64,000 bases of DNA from Propionibacteriaceae bacterium (GTDB lineage: Bacteria; Actinomycetota; Actinomycetes; Propionibacteriales; Propionibacteriaceae), in the NCBI GenBank assembly GCA_009782915.1, contig WRIC01000002.1, positions 62,001-126,000 of the forward strand, written 5' to 3'. The translations under genes and the position numbers were made by a program. Numbering within the stretch: the stretch's first letter is position 1; each line of letters starts with the position of its first letter. The notes under the pieces are model-generated. The model made no database searches and had not been told where the DNA came from. It saw nothing but the letters and a program-made list of their open reading frames with translations. Positions 10,779-18,925 of this stretch are shown one piece after another.

Positions 10779-11582
10779 ATGGGAGTCATGATGCCTGCCC
10801 GATCGACGCCACGGATATACGATGGGACCACAGGAGGAACACCACACGGGGGGCGGCGTACCCATATCATCCAAATACTGCGCGATGCCAAGGAGCCACT
10901 GTCGGTGGTGGACATCTCAGAAATGGTGGGGATTCACGCCAATACTGCACGGTTCCACCTGGAATCCCTGGTGGATGCTGGGATGGCTCTGCGTGAAACC
11001 GAAGCATCAGGGCAACCAGGACGCCGCAGAATCCTCTACACCGGCACTCTGCCCAACCAGACCCATGAACGAGCGCAAGGATATCGCCTGCTCGCCCAGA
11101 TTCTCACTGGAACAATCGCATCAAGATTCCCCGAGGTTGGTGAAGATATGTACGAAGTGGGCCAGCAATGGGGAAGCTACCTGACCAGTCGCCCTGCGCC
11201 TTTCGAGACCCTTGATGAGGAAGCCATCGACCAGCGGGTCATGGACAAACTCGATGCCCTCTGGTTTGCCCCAGAGGCGGTCAGCCAACCCAAACCCCAC
11301 ATGCTCTTACACAATTGCCCCTTCATGGAATCCGCTCGTGAAGCCCCAGAAGTGGTGTGCCGGCTCCATGTGGGCATGATCAATGGGTCCCTCGAAGAAT
11401 TGCGTTCCACCCAGCGAATTGTGGAATTGAACCCCTTCCTCAAAAGCCACCTTTGTCGGGCCTGGCTGGGGGATGCTGGCGAGGTGGTCGGCAAACCAGT
11501 GAAGCTGGTTTTCACCAAAGAAATAGAAGAAGAAGACTCCGGTGAATTTGTCGATGAGTTCGCTTTGGATCCTCAACCCTAA
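10779..11582 (+). CDS. Winged-helix transcriptional regulator (SufR/COG2345-like), divergent from narK
   Basis: N-terminal ArsR-type wHTH; C-terminal HNCPF..VCRLH..GMINGSLEEL..SHLC cysteine/histidine pattern. Confidence 0.75.
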   Translation: MGVMMPARSTPRIYDGTTGGTPHGGRRTHIIQILRDAKEPLSVVDISEMVGIHANTARFHLESLVDAGMALRETEASGQPGRRRILYTGTLPNQTHERAQGYRLLAQILTGTIASRFPEVGEDMYEVGQQWGSYLTSRPAPFETLDEEAIDQRVMDKLDALWFAPEAVSQPKPHMLLHNCPFMESAREAPEVVCRLHVGMINGSLEELRSTQRIVELNPFLKSHLCRAWLGDAGEVVGKPVKLVFTKEIEEEDSGEFVDEFALDPQP

Positions 11583-12350
11583 TCACTGGTGAACATCAGG
11601 TCTTTCCCCAAACCGAAGGCCCTGATATTGGAGGAAAAGATCGATTCCACCAAGCCCCCAGCTTCCCAAAAATATCCACCAGGGAAGACCCAAACTGATG
11701 TTGTACATGGTGGTGTTCATCACAGCAGAAGCAATAATGATCACCACCAGAACACCCACAATGATGTAGTTTGCTGTCCGAAGTTGGGTGAACCTAAATC
11801 GTACCCGCGACATGAGAAACATCGCAGCCACAGAGTAGGTGAGCAGAGCCATCAGGGTAGAAACCGAGGCAATGATGCCAGCAAGAACCAGAGCAATCAG
11901 CAAGGGAGGGTACGCTGCGTTGAGCACGTCACGCCAGGCAACCGGCTGGGTTGAGCGTACTGGCGTAGCTGAGGCTGCAGGAGGTGCCCAGGTGGTTTGG
12001 AGCTGCGGATGAGCAGAGGTCGCGATAGCAAAAGGTGTCGTCGGTTGACGATCTGCTGGGGAAGAAGAGCTGAGTGTCGCCATTCCAGGGGTTCCCGCAG
12101 TTAAGGCGGCACCATGGTTAGCGAAAGGCTGGCGAGGGTCCCGTACCTCACCAACAGCCGGAGCGATCGCATCCAAAGGGGTAGCACTCGCGTCAAGACC
12201 ATAGGCTACGGGGGGTTGCTCAGGGGCGGGGGCGACACTAGGAGCAGGGGGTTCGCCAGCCAAAGAAACACTAGGCAAAGGCTCGGCAAAACCGAAAGGT
12301 CGCTCGACCGGAGCGTACCTCGGACCATCCCTCCACGTTGCCATGGACAC
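11583..12350 (-). CDS. Conserved membrane protein with Pro/Ala-rich N-terminus
   Basis: Disordered N-terminus followed by 4 TM helices; long ORF on the non-shadow strand. Confidence 0.7.
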   Translation of the reverse strand: MSMATWRDGPRYAPVERPFGFAEPLPSVSLAGEPPAPSVAPAPEQPPVAYGLDASATPLDAIAPAVGEVRDPRQPFANHGAALTAGTPGMATLSSSSPADRQPTTPFAIATSAHPQLQTTWAPPAASATPVRSTQPVAWRDVLNAAYPPLLIALVLAGIIASVSTLMALLTYSVAAMFLMSRVRFRFTQLRTANYIIVGVLVVIIIASAVMNTTMYNISLGLPWWIFLGSWGLGGIDLFLQYQGLRFGERPDVHQ

Positions 12351-12423
12351 ATTCTACCGTGGCTGGGAGGATAGAATGGTTTCTACAAGCGCTAAACTAG
12401 ACCAATCAAGGAAAGAGGTGGTC

Positions 12424-12807
12424 ATGCCCACAGGCAAGGTACGCTTTTATGATCCCGACAAAGGTTTCGGGTTCATTGCCAAGGACGAAGGTGGCGATGT
12501 TTACGTTCGTGCCTCGGTTTTGCCTGCTGGAGTGGCCACCCTGAGGCCTGGGCAGAGAGTCGAATTCGGTGTTGCCGATGGTCGCCGTGGAGAGCAGGCT
12601 CTGTCCCTCACCCTTCTCGAAGTTCCCGAATCCCTCTCACAAGCTCAACGAAAATCAACAGAGCAGATGACCATCATCACCGAGGATCTCATCAAACTGC
12701 TTGATTCCATGTCCAACGGTTATCGTCGCGGGCGTTATCCTGATCCTCGCCTAGCGGAGAAGGTTGCGCAGATGCTTCGAGGCTTTGCCGCTGAACTAGA
12801 GTTGTAG
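12424..12807 (+). CDS. Cold-shock domain protein with C-terminal extension
   Basis: MPTGKVRFYDPDKGFGFIAKDEGGDVYVRAS; RBS GAAAGAGG upstream. Confidence 0.9.
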   Translation: MPTGKVRFYDPDKGFGFIAKDEGGDVYVRASVLPAGVATLRPGQRVEFGVADGRRGEQALSLTLLEVPESLSQAQRKSTEQMTIITEDLIKLLDSMSNGYRRGRYPDPRLAEKVAQMLRGFAAELEL

Positions 12808-12809
12808 AC

Positions 12810-13577
12810 ATGACCATCAAAGTGGACGCTGTCGCAGCAGCAGGAGTCGATGAAGCCCTGCTGGCTGTTCTCTCCGAAGCTGGTGAAGGCCATGTCGGTG
12901 ATCATGTTGGTGTCTACGCTGAAGCAGAACGCCAAGTCACCCATGTTTTCGAATGTCTCCATCCTGGTTACCAGGGGTGGCATTGGGCTGTCACACTGAC
13001 TCGCGCCCCACGGGCGCGAACAGTCACCGTCGACGAAGTGGTTCTCCTGCCTGGTGAGGATGCCCTTCTCGCGCCACGGTGGGTGCCGTGGGCGGAAAGG
13101 ATAGCTCCAGGTGATGTGGGCCCAGGAATGCTCATGGCAACCCCCCCTGAGGATCCCCGACTTGTGCCTGGGTATACGGCGGGTTCTTCCACAACCACGG
13201 AAGAAGAAGCCATGGAAATCCGCGCAGTAGTGCGCGAACTAGGTTTAGGACGTACGCGCGTACTCAGCAAAGAGGGGCGGGATTCCACTGCTGAACGCTG
13301 GTTGAAAACACGTGGACCTGAGGCAAGTGAAGCCCGTCAAGCACCTGCCCCCTGCTCAACCTGTGGTTACTTCCTTCGCTTGCGCGGAGAACTCGGCGCC
13401 GTCTTTGGGGTGTGTAGCAATTCCTTCTCCAGTACGGACGCGGGTGTGGTCAGCATCGAATATGGTTGTGGTGCCCACTCAGATGTGGTGGAAGAACGCC
13501 GGGGAATACACCTGCCCGAAGTGATGTGGGATGACTCAGCACGAATGACCAGTGGAGAAACCTGCCTGTTTGACTGA
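12810..13577 (+). CDS. DUF3027-family protein
   Basis: GYQGWHWAVTLTRAPRARTVTVDEVVLLPGEDALLAPRWVPWAERI..CSTCGY; adjacent to the csp gene as in other actinobacteria. Confidence 0.8.
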   Translation: MTIKVDAVAAAGVDEALLAVLSEAGEGHVGDHVGVYAEAERQVTHVFECLHPGYQGWHWAVTLTRAPRARTVTVDEVVLLPGEDALLAPRWVPWAERIAPGDVGPGMLMATPPEDPRLVPGYTAGSSTTTEEEAMEIRAVVRELGLGRTRVLSKEGRDSTAERWLKTRGPEASEARQAPAPCSTCGYFLRLRGELGAVFGVCSNSFSSTDAGVVSIEYGCGAHSDVVEERRGIHLPEVMWDDSARMTSGETCLFD

Positions 13578-13631
13578 CTGGTCACCATTCCGTCTCTCTG
13601 TACGACTGCTCCCAGCCGCTTGCGACTCGCA

Positions 13632-13658
13632 GGTCAGTGGGGACGCTACCCACTGACC
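13632..13658. terminator. Hairpin, possible terminator
   Basis: GGTCAGTGGG-GACGCTA-CCCACTGACC, 10-bp perfect stem, no T-tract. Confidence 0.5.
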
Positions 13659-13678
13659 CCCGGGTTGGCTCATGTCCC

Positions 13679-13798
13679 GTCATTCCGTGCGAAGTCACGG
13701 AATCCAGACTCCACAGTTGCACCACTGGGTAGTCTGGGCCCTGCGACGTAGCCTGTGCTGCGGAGCGCGCCAGCGCGACTCGCAGTGCGCAGGGTGAC
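13679..13798. repeat. REP/BIME-like locus C, right arm carrying the nested loop insertion
   Basis: GTCATTCCGTGCGAAGTCACGGAATCCAGA-CTCCACAGTTGCACCACTGGGTAG-TCTGGGCCCTGCGACGTAGCCTGTGCTGCGGAGCGCGCCAGCGCGACTCGCAGTGCGCAGGGTGAC. Confidence 0.85.
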
Positions 13799-13827
13799 TG
13801 GGTGTGGTGCGACTAGGTGGGGTGCGT

Positions 13828-14079
13828 CTACTTGTGGAGGCGACGGTAGCGGTGAACAGCGGTGATCAGGATGAGAATGAGCCCAATGACCGTGCCAGTG
13901 GCCACCACATAAAACCATTCGGTGGCCCCATCAATCATCGAGAGTATCCCTGTGCAGGTAGCAAACAGGGCAAAACCAATGACAGAAGCGATCAGACCCG
14001 AAGCATCCCGTGGCGCCACGGGAGCTTGCTGAAGAAGTGGTTTCTTCTCTGGGGCGGTCGAAGGGCTGGTCATAGACAA
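13828..14079 (-). CDS. DUF2530-like small membrane protein
   Basis: Two TM helices, RYRRLHK C-terminus; next to NCS2 permease. Confidence 0.6.
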   Translation of the reverse strand: MSMTSPSTAPEKKPLLQQAPVAPRDASGLIASVIGFALFATCTGILSMIDGATEWFYVVATGTVIGLILILITAVHRYRRLHK

Positions 14080-14161
14080 AGACTACCGTGAGAAAAGAGT
14101 AAAAGTGTTCAGATAGCGTGCATGGTTTCCACTGACTCGGTGAGGTGACTAGTCTGGGCAC

Positions 14162-15709
14162 ATGGTACAGAAATCTCCGCGCTCAGCTTCCACAGCTGTA
14201 GCCTCCACCACACCAGCCCCCACCGGGATGGATCGTTTCTTCAAAATCTCTTCGCGTGGTTCCACCGTGTCCCGCGAAATCCGTGGAGGGTTGGTGACCT
14301 TCTTTTCGATGGCGTACATCATTGCACTCAACCCCATCATTCTCGGATTAGTGGCAGACAAGGAAGGCAACCTTGTTTCCGGGTTGCCCAAGTACGAACA
14401 GTGGCCGGCGGCTGCTGATGCTGTTCCGATCGATGCCAACATTGCACTGACCATGGCGATGGTGGCGGCAGCGACAGCGATCATCGCTGGGGTGATGACA
14501 CTGCTGATGGGTCTCGCGGGTCGCTTCCCTGTTGCTTTGGCGGCGGGTCTCGGCATCAACGCTATGGTTGCCTACAACATTGCCCCGATGATGACCTGGC
14601 CACAAGCCATGGGTTTGGTGGTCTGGGAGGGCATCATCATCTCCATTCTGGTGCTCACCAAGTTCCGCAGAGCAGTCATGAATGCTGTGCCCAAATCCCT
14701 GCGCACAGGGATATCTGTGGGCATCGGATTATTCATTGCACTCATTGGTTTGGTTAATGCTGGGTTCATCCGCAAGGGTGCGCTGATGGGGGAGCTGGGC
14801 TTGAGCGGTACGATCATGGGCTGGCCCTTGCTGGTGTTTGTGGTTGTGCTGATCGGGCTCATCATCATGTGGGTTCACCGTGTCAAGGGTGCGATGTTGA
14901 TTGCCATCTTGGGAGGTACGATTCTCGCTGTCGCCTTGGAGCAGATACTCCATATTGGCAAACTTGCACCCGAAGAGACCAATTGGATGAGTAATGTTCC
15001 TCGACTCAGTCACGACATCCAGTGGCTTCCCAACCTTGAACTCATGAAATTCTGGGAGCATGTTGACATGATTGGCGCCTTCAGCACCGATATTCGCGGT
15101 TGGCTGATCATCTTGCTCACGATTCTTGCGCTCATGTTGGCTGACTTCTTTGACACCATTGGAACGATTGTTGCAGTGGGGAAGACAGGTGGCATTCTCC
15201 AAGAAGATGGCAACCCTCCACGTACCCAGCAAATCCTGCTCGTTGATTCCATTGGTGCCATCACCGGTGGTTTGTTCTCGACTTCATCAAACACCTCCTA
15301 TATCGAATCGGCAGCTGGTGTTTCCGAGGGTGCGCGAACAGGTATGGCCAACATTGTCACAGGTTTGGCTTTCCTGGTCGCTGTGTTCATCACACCACTA
15401 GTCAACCTTGTTCCTGCAGAAGCAGTCGCCCCCGTACTCGTGGTGGTCGGCTTCCTCATGCTCCAACAAGTTACCGATATTGACTGGAAAGACCTCGAAG
15501 TGGCCATCCCGGCCTTCTTTATGATCACCATGATGGCATTCACCTATTCCATCACCGTTGGCATGGGACTCGGGTTCATTGTTTACCTCGTCATCAAGCT
15601 GGTGAAAGGCAAGGCAGGTAAGGTCAGTCCACTGTTGTGGATTATCGGACTGCTTTTCCTGATTTATTTCCTACAAGGACTGATTCTGGGATTCCTCACC
15701 GTCACCTAG
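14162..15709 (+). CDS. NCS2 family (purine) permease
   Basis: STVSREIRGGLVTFFSMAYIIALNP; GLGINAMVAYN; ADFFDTIGTIVAVG. Confidence 0.93.
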   Translation: MVQKSPRSASTAVASTTPAPTGMDRFFKISSRGSTVSREIRGGLVTFFSMAYIIALNPIILGLVADKEGNLVSGLPKYEQWPAAADAVPIDANIALTMAMVAAATAIIAGVMTLLMGLAGRFPVALAAGLGINAMVAYNIAPMMTWPQAMGLVVWEGIIISILVLTKFRRAVMNAVPKSLRTGISVGIGLFIALIGLVNAGFIRKGALMGELGLSGTIMGWPLLVFVVVLIGLIIMWVHRVKGAMLIAILGGTILAVALEQILHIGKLAPEETNWMSNVPRLSHDIQWLPNLELMKFWEHVDMIGAFSTDIRGWLIILLTILALMLADFFDTIGTIVAVGKTGGILQEDGNPPRTQQILLVDSIGAITGGLFSTSSNTSYIESAAGVSEGARTGMANIVTGLAFLVAVFITPLVNLVPAEAVAPVLVVVGFLMLQQVTDIDWKDLEVAIPAFFMITMMAFTYSITVGMGLGFIVYLVIKLVKGKAGKVSPLLWIIGLLFLIYFLQGLILGFLTVT

Positions 15710-16355
15710 AAGTCCACCATGCAATGAGGTCCAGCCCTTGGTCCTGGGCCTCAATTGCTGGGTCGCCAAAGTGGGAGTCGATGAACTCCAGCAGGGCTGT
15801 GGCCATGGGTGTGGTCGTTTCGTCGAACTGAGGAAGGGCTCTCGTCCACTCCTGCTGCAGACGCAACACCCTGTCATGTGGCATGAAACCAATCGACATG
15901 TCCTCGGTTTCGTGAAGAGGGATGTCAAGATTCTCGTACCACAGGTGACGGATCGACAACTGGGTCGGCACCTCTGCGCGTACCAAATCAAACTCCAGAT
16001 CATTGAGCTGCGAGGCTGGCAGAGGAATCACTGTGTGGCCGCAGGCTAGTTCATCCAACCATGCTTGTGTGATCGTCCAACATGCGGCTCGTCGCTCAGA
16101 GGCGATATACCGGGAGGTCATCAATGATTCGCCATCAACAACAGTGGGTTGGTTGACAGGGATTCTGGGGGCATCAACGGGGGTACGCATGAGCGGACCA
16201 AGTTTAGAAAGTAAGCCGGTCTTGGTTGGCGGTGGAACTGGTGGGGCGAGTTTTAGTGTCACCTCGCGAAGGGTCCCAGCCAGTGTTGGTGGGGGCGAAA
16301 AACACTGACGGACAAGATCAACATTGATCGCCCACAGTCGCAGTTCTTCATCCAT
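15702..16355 (-). CDS. Hypothetical protein
   Basis: 217-aa ORF between convergent/divergent genes; no family recognised. Confidence 0.6.
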   Translation of the reverse strand: MDEELRLWAINVDLVRQCFSPPPTLAGTLREVTLKLAPPVPPPTKTGLLSKLGPLMRTPVDAPRIPVNQPTVVDGESLMTSRYIASERRAACWTITQAWLDELACGHTVIPLPASQLNDLEFDLVRAEVPTQLSIRHLWYENLDIPLHETEDMSIGFMPHDRVLRLQQEWTRALPQFDETTTPMATALLEFIDSHFGDPAIEAQDQGLDLIAWWTSR

Positions 16356-16406
16356 GACACCACATTAGCGCACAGATGTGCTGGTGGGAATAGAACACCG
16401 CACCCG

Positions 16407-16439
16407 GTGACAAAATGGGGACGGGGGTGTTTTTGTCAC
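16407..16439. repeat. Palindrome family 2, copy 3: GTGACAAAA-TGGGGACGGGGGTGT-TTTTGTCAC
   Basis: 9-bp perfect inverted arms; core shared with 60391-60422. Confidence 0.75.
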
Positions 16440-16482
16440 GCCCACTGGTGGGGCACGTTATTGTTGAACCCAGGAGGCCATG

Positions 16483-17169
16483 ATGAGCACGGTGATAGAC
16501 ACAACTGAGATGTATTTGCGTACGATTTATGAACTGCTGGAAGAGGGGGTTACTCCACTGCGTGCCCGTATTGCGGAGAGGATGCACCACAGCGGACCAA
16601 CAGTCTCCCAGACCGTGTCAAGGATGGAACGTGATGGGCTGTTAGCCGTACGCGAGGATCGTCGGATCCTTCTTTCTGCGGAAGGTGAACAGCGGGCAGC
16701 ACGGGTGATACGCCGTCACCGTCTCGCGGAAAGACTGCTGGTGGATGTGATTGGTTTGGAGTGGCCATTGGCCCATGAGGAGGCTTGCCGTTGGGAGCAT
16801 GTGATCGGTGAACGGGTGGAATCCCATCTGGTGTCTTTGCTCGGAGACCCTCAAGAATCAGTGTTCGGTAACCCTATTCCGGGGCTTGATGAACCCGTGG
16901 GGGACTGCCTTACTCGCTTCCTCGATGGTGCTGAGGTTCTCTCCTTAGTGGTTTCTTCGGGCGGCCCACTGACGGTGAGGGTGGTTCGCATTGGGGAATT
17001 CCTGCAACGGGATACTGAGGCACTGTCTGCTCTTCATCAGGCAGGGATTCTTCCTGGGGTGGAGGTTCAGGTGACCTGTGATCCCACCTGTTTGACTCTG
17101 ATGACACCGAGTCATGAGTGCAGTATGGATGCTGATTGGGCTGAGCAGTTGTTTGTTGCCCGATGTTAG
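16483..17169 (+). CDS. DtxR/MntR-family metal-dependent transcriptional repressor
   Basis: DTTEMYLRTIYELLEEGVTPLRARIAERMHHSGPTVSQTVSRMERDGLL; HEEACRWEHV metal-site motif. Confidence 0.92.
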   Translation: MSTVIDTTEMYLRTIYELLEEGVTPLRARIAERMHHSGPTVSQTVSRMERDGLLAVREDRRILLSAEGEQRAARVIRRHRLAERLLVDVIGLEWPLAHEEACRWEHVIGERVESHLVSLLGDPQESVFGNPIPGLDEPVGDCLTRFLDGAEVLSLVVSSGGPLTVRVVRIGEFLQRDTEALSALHQAGILPGVEVQVTCDPTCLTLMTPSHECSMDADWAEQLFVARC

Positions 17170-17534
17170 CCAAGGTGATGGGGTGGCCGATCATCCATGT
17201 AGCGCTGCTCAGCTGGCGTGAGTTGTGTGCGCTGGGAGGGTTGTTGTGGTTCGCTGTCCAAACCCAGTATGGCTCGTACCTCCAGAAGAGTGGCGTACCA
17301 CTGGGCTGGACCAACATCCTGCAAGTTTTTACTGGTGATCGGCAGTGGCCAGGGCTCTTCTGCTGCCCACCGAGAATGAGCAAAGTCGCGAATCATCTCG
17401 CGCGACCACCCCACTGCATCAAGTTGTTGAAGCAGAGAGGTTGAATTGTCGGCCTGCTGATCATCTGAATCGACATAAAACTCGTGACCAGTGAGCCCAT
17501 AGGCCACCAGCGCGTACAGCTCCGTCATTTCCAC
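17166..17534 (-). CDS. Hypothetical protein
   Basis: 122-aa ORF, 4-bp overlap with the convergent regulator gene. Confidence 0.55.
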   Translation of the reverse strand: MEMTELYALVAYGLTGHEFYVDSDDQQADNSTSLLQQLDAVGWSREMIRDFAHSRWAAEEPWPLPITSKNLQDVGPAQWYATLLEVRAILGLDSEPQQPSQRTQLTPAEQRYMDDRPPHHLG

Positions 17535-17569
17535 CCTTGATCATTTCTCCGGTATCGTAGATTATCACG

Positions 17570-17642
17570 GGCCCCGTAGCTCAGTGGATAGAGCGAAGGT
17601 TTCCTAAACCTTGCGTCGTAGGTTCGACTCCTATCGGGGCCG
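17570..17642 (+). tRNA. tRNA-Arg (anticodon CCT)
   Basis: Cloverleaf: acceptor GGCCCCG/CGGGGCC, D-arm GCTCAGTGGATAGAGC, anticodon arm AAGGT-TTCCTAA-ACCTT, T-arm GTAGG-TTCGACT-CCTAT. Confidence 0.95.
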
Positions 17643-17654
17643 CCCCGAACCCCC

Positions 17655-17781
17655 GTCTCCCTGCGCACTGCGAGTCGCGCTGGCGCGCTCCGCAGCACAG
17701 GCTACGTCGCAGGGTCCAGAATACCTAGTTGTTCGACTGTGGAGTCTGGATTCTGCGAGTCGCAACGCTGCGCAGAATGAC
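17655..17781. repeat. REP/BIME-like locus D, inverted orientation, directly after tRNA-Arg
   Basis: GTCTCCCTGCGCACTGCGAGTCGCGCTGGCGCGCTCCGCAGCACAGGCTACGTCGCAGGGTCCAGA...TCTGGATTCTGCGAGTCGCAACGCTGCGCAGAATGAC. Confidence 0.8.
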
Positions 17782-17832
17782 TTGGTGAGTGGGCTTCGTT
17801 GCATGAGACGAGAGTGCCTTTATTCGACCACC

Positions 17833-18432
17833 TCACTCGATGGCGATGGTGGTCGTGCCCATGCCACCGGAGGAGGTGATCTGGGTGGCCAGGCGTTCAG
17901 GGACCTCCACGAGGATGACGTCAGCAGAATCAGAAAACAGTCCGGAGGAACTCGAGGAAGGGATGGTGACTACGCGGATACCACGAGTGATCGTGACATC
18001 GGAGGTGGAGGAATGTGACTGGAACACCGACACCCGGTCCCCGGGTTGGAGAAGAGTCAAAACCTGGGAGGAAACGCTCAGAGGAATGATGACATGTCCT
18101 GGGGTAGCTTGGGAGGAAGCAACAAAGTTATCGGATGTGAGGATGGCGCCTTGAGCAATGGGGGCGGAAGTCATCTGGTCGCTCAGATCCTCAGTGGTTG
18201 AGATGGCGCCAAGAGGAACCAAGCTACGAGGAACCTGAACCAGGTGAACCTGGTTGTCCGACACTATAGTCCCTGAGGGGATACGGCTTGTGGTGACGTA
18301 CACCTGGGTGGTGGGCCCCTGATCCTGGGTGAAAATCAGACACAGAGCCAAAACACAGATCCCAGCAGACAGGCTCGCCAACAGGCGACGATGCAGCAGA
18401 ACCCTGCGCAAAACAGAAGCAAGAAAGGTCAT
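17833..18432 (-). CDS. SAF-domain protein (CpaB/RcpC-like Flp pilus assembly)
   Basis: N-terminal TM; TTQVYVTTSRIPSGTIVSDNQVHLVQVPRSLVP; SSQVLTLLQPGDRVSVF. Confidence 0.75.
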   Translation of the reverse strand: MTFLASVLRRVLLHRRLLASLSAGICVLALCLIFTQDQGPTTQVYVTTSRIPSGTIVSDNQVHLVQVPRSLVPLGAISTTEDLSDQMTSAPIAQGAILTSDNFVASSQATPGHVIIPLSVSSQVLTLLQPGDRVSVFQSHSSTSDVTITRGIRVVTIPSSSSSGLFSDSADVILVEVPERLATQITSSGGMGTTTIAIE

Positions 18433-18468
18433 ACCTTAACTATGGTGAACACACGTCAGCGATTGCGG

Positions 18469-18507
18469 TTATCCACAGAAAAAAGTTCTCTCAGCGAGTT
18501 ATCCCCA
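18469..18507. promoter_or_regulatory. Paired DnaA-box-like motif (TTATCCACA ... TTATCCCCA, 30 bp apart)
   Basis: 18469-18477 and 18499-18507, in the gap upstream of the SAF gene. Confidence 0.5.
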
Positions 18508-18511
18508 GGGC

Positions 18512-18880
18512 CTAGTCTGACGACGTTGAAGAGGTTGTGGACTTGGTGGTCTTCGCTGATGAATCTGAGGACGTGGACGACGATGTTGAGGTTGATTTCG
18601 AGGAATCAGATCCGGAGGAATCCGCAGATTTTTCCGACGAGCTACTAGCCGACGATGAGGTTGCCGACGCCGAGGAGGAGGAAGTACGGCTCGTACTAGA
18701 GGACTTCTTCGAATCAGTAGCGTAAAAACCGGAACCCTTGAACACGATACCCACCGCTGAGAAAATCTTCTTCAAAACCCCACCACAATCAGGGCACGCA
18801 GTCAAAGCCTCATCGGTCATGCGTTGGAAGATCTCGTGATCGGCCTCACATGAGGTGCAGTGGTACTGGTAGATCGGCAT
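18512..18880 (-). CDS. FmdB-family zinc-ribbon protein with Ser/Thr-rich tail
   Basis: MPIYQYHCTSCEADHEIFQRMTDEALTACPDCGGVLKKIFSAVGIVFKGSGFYATD. Confidence 0.9.
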   Translation of the reverse strand: MPIYQYHCTSCEADHEIFQRMTDEALTACPDCGGVLKKIFSAVGIVFKGSGFYATDSKKSSSTSRTSSSSASATSSSASSSSEKSADSSGSDSSKSTSTSSSTSSDSSAKTTKSTTSSTSSD

Positions 18881-18925
18881 ACATCTCCTCGTTGTCAACG
18901 CCCGTGGTTTTTTCGACCCATCATT

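Noticed and set aside
17611-18018. 135-aa ORF starting within tRNA-Arg
   Set aside because: Overlaps the tRNA, the REP-like element and the SAF gene; no coding evidence.
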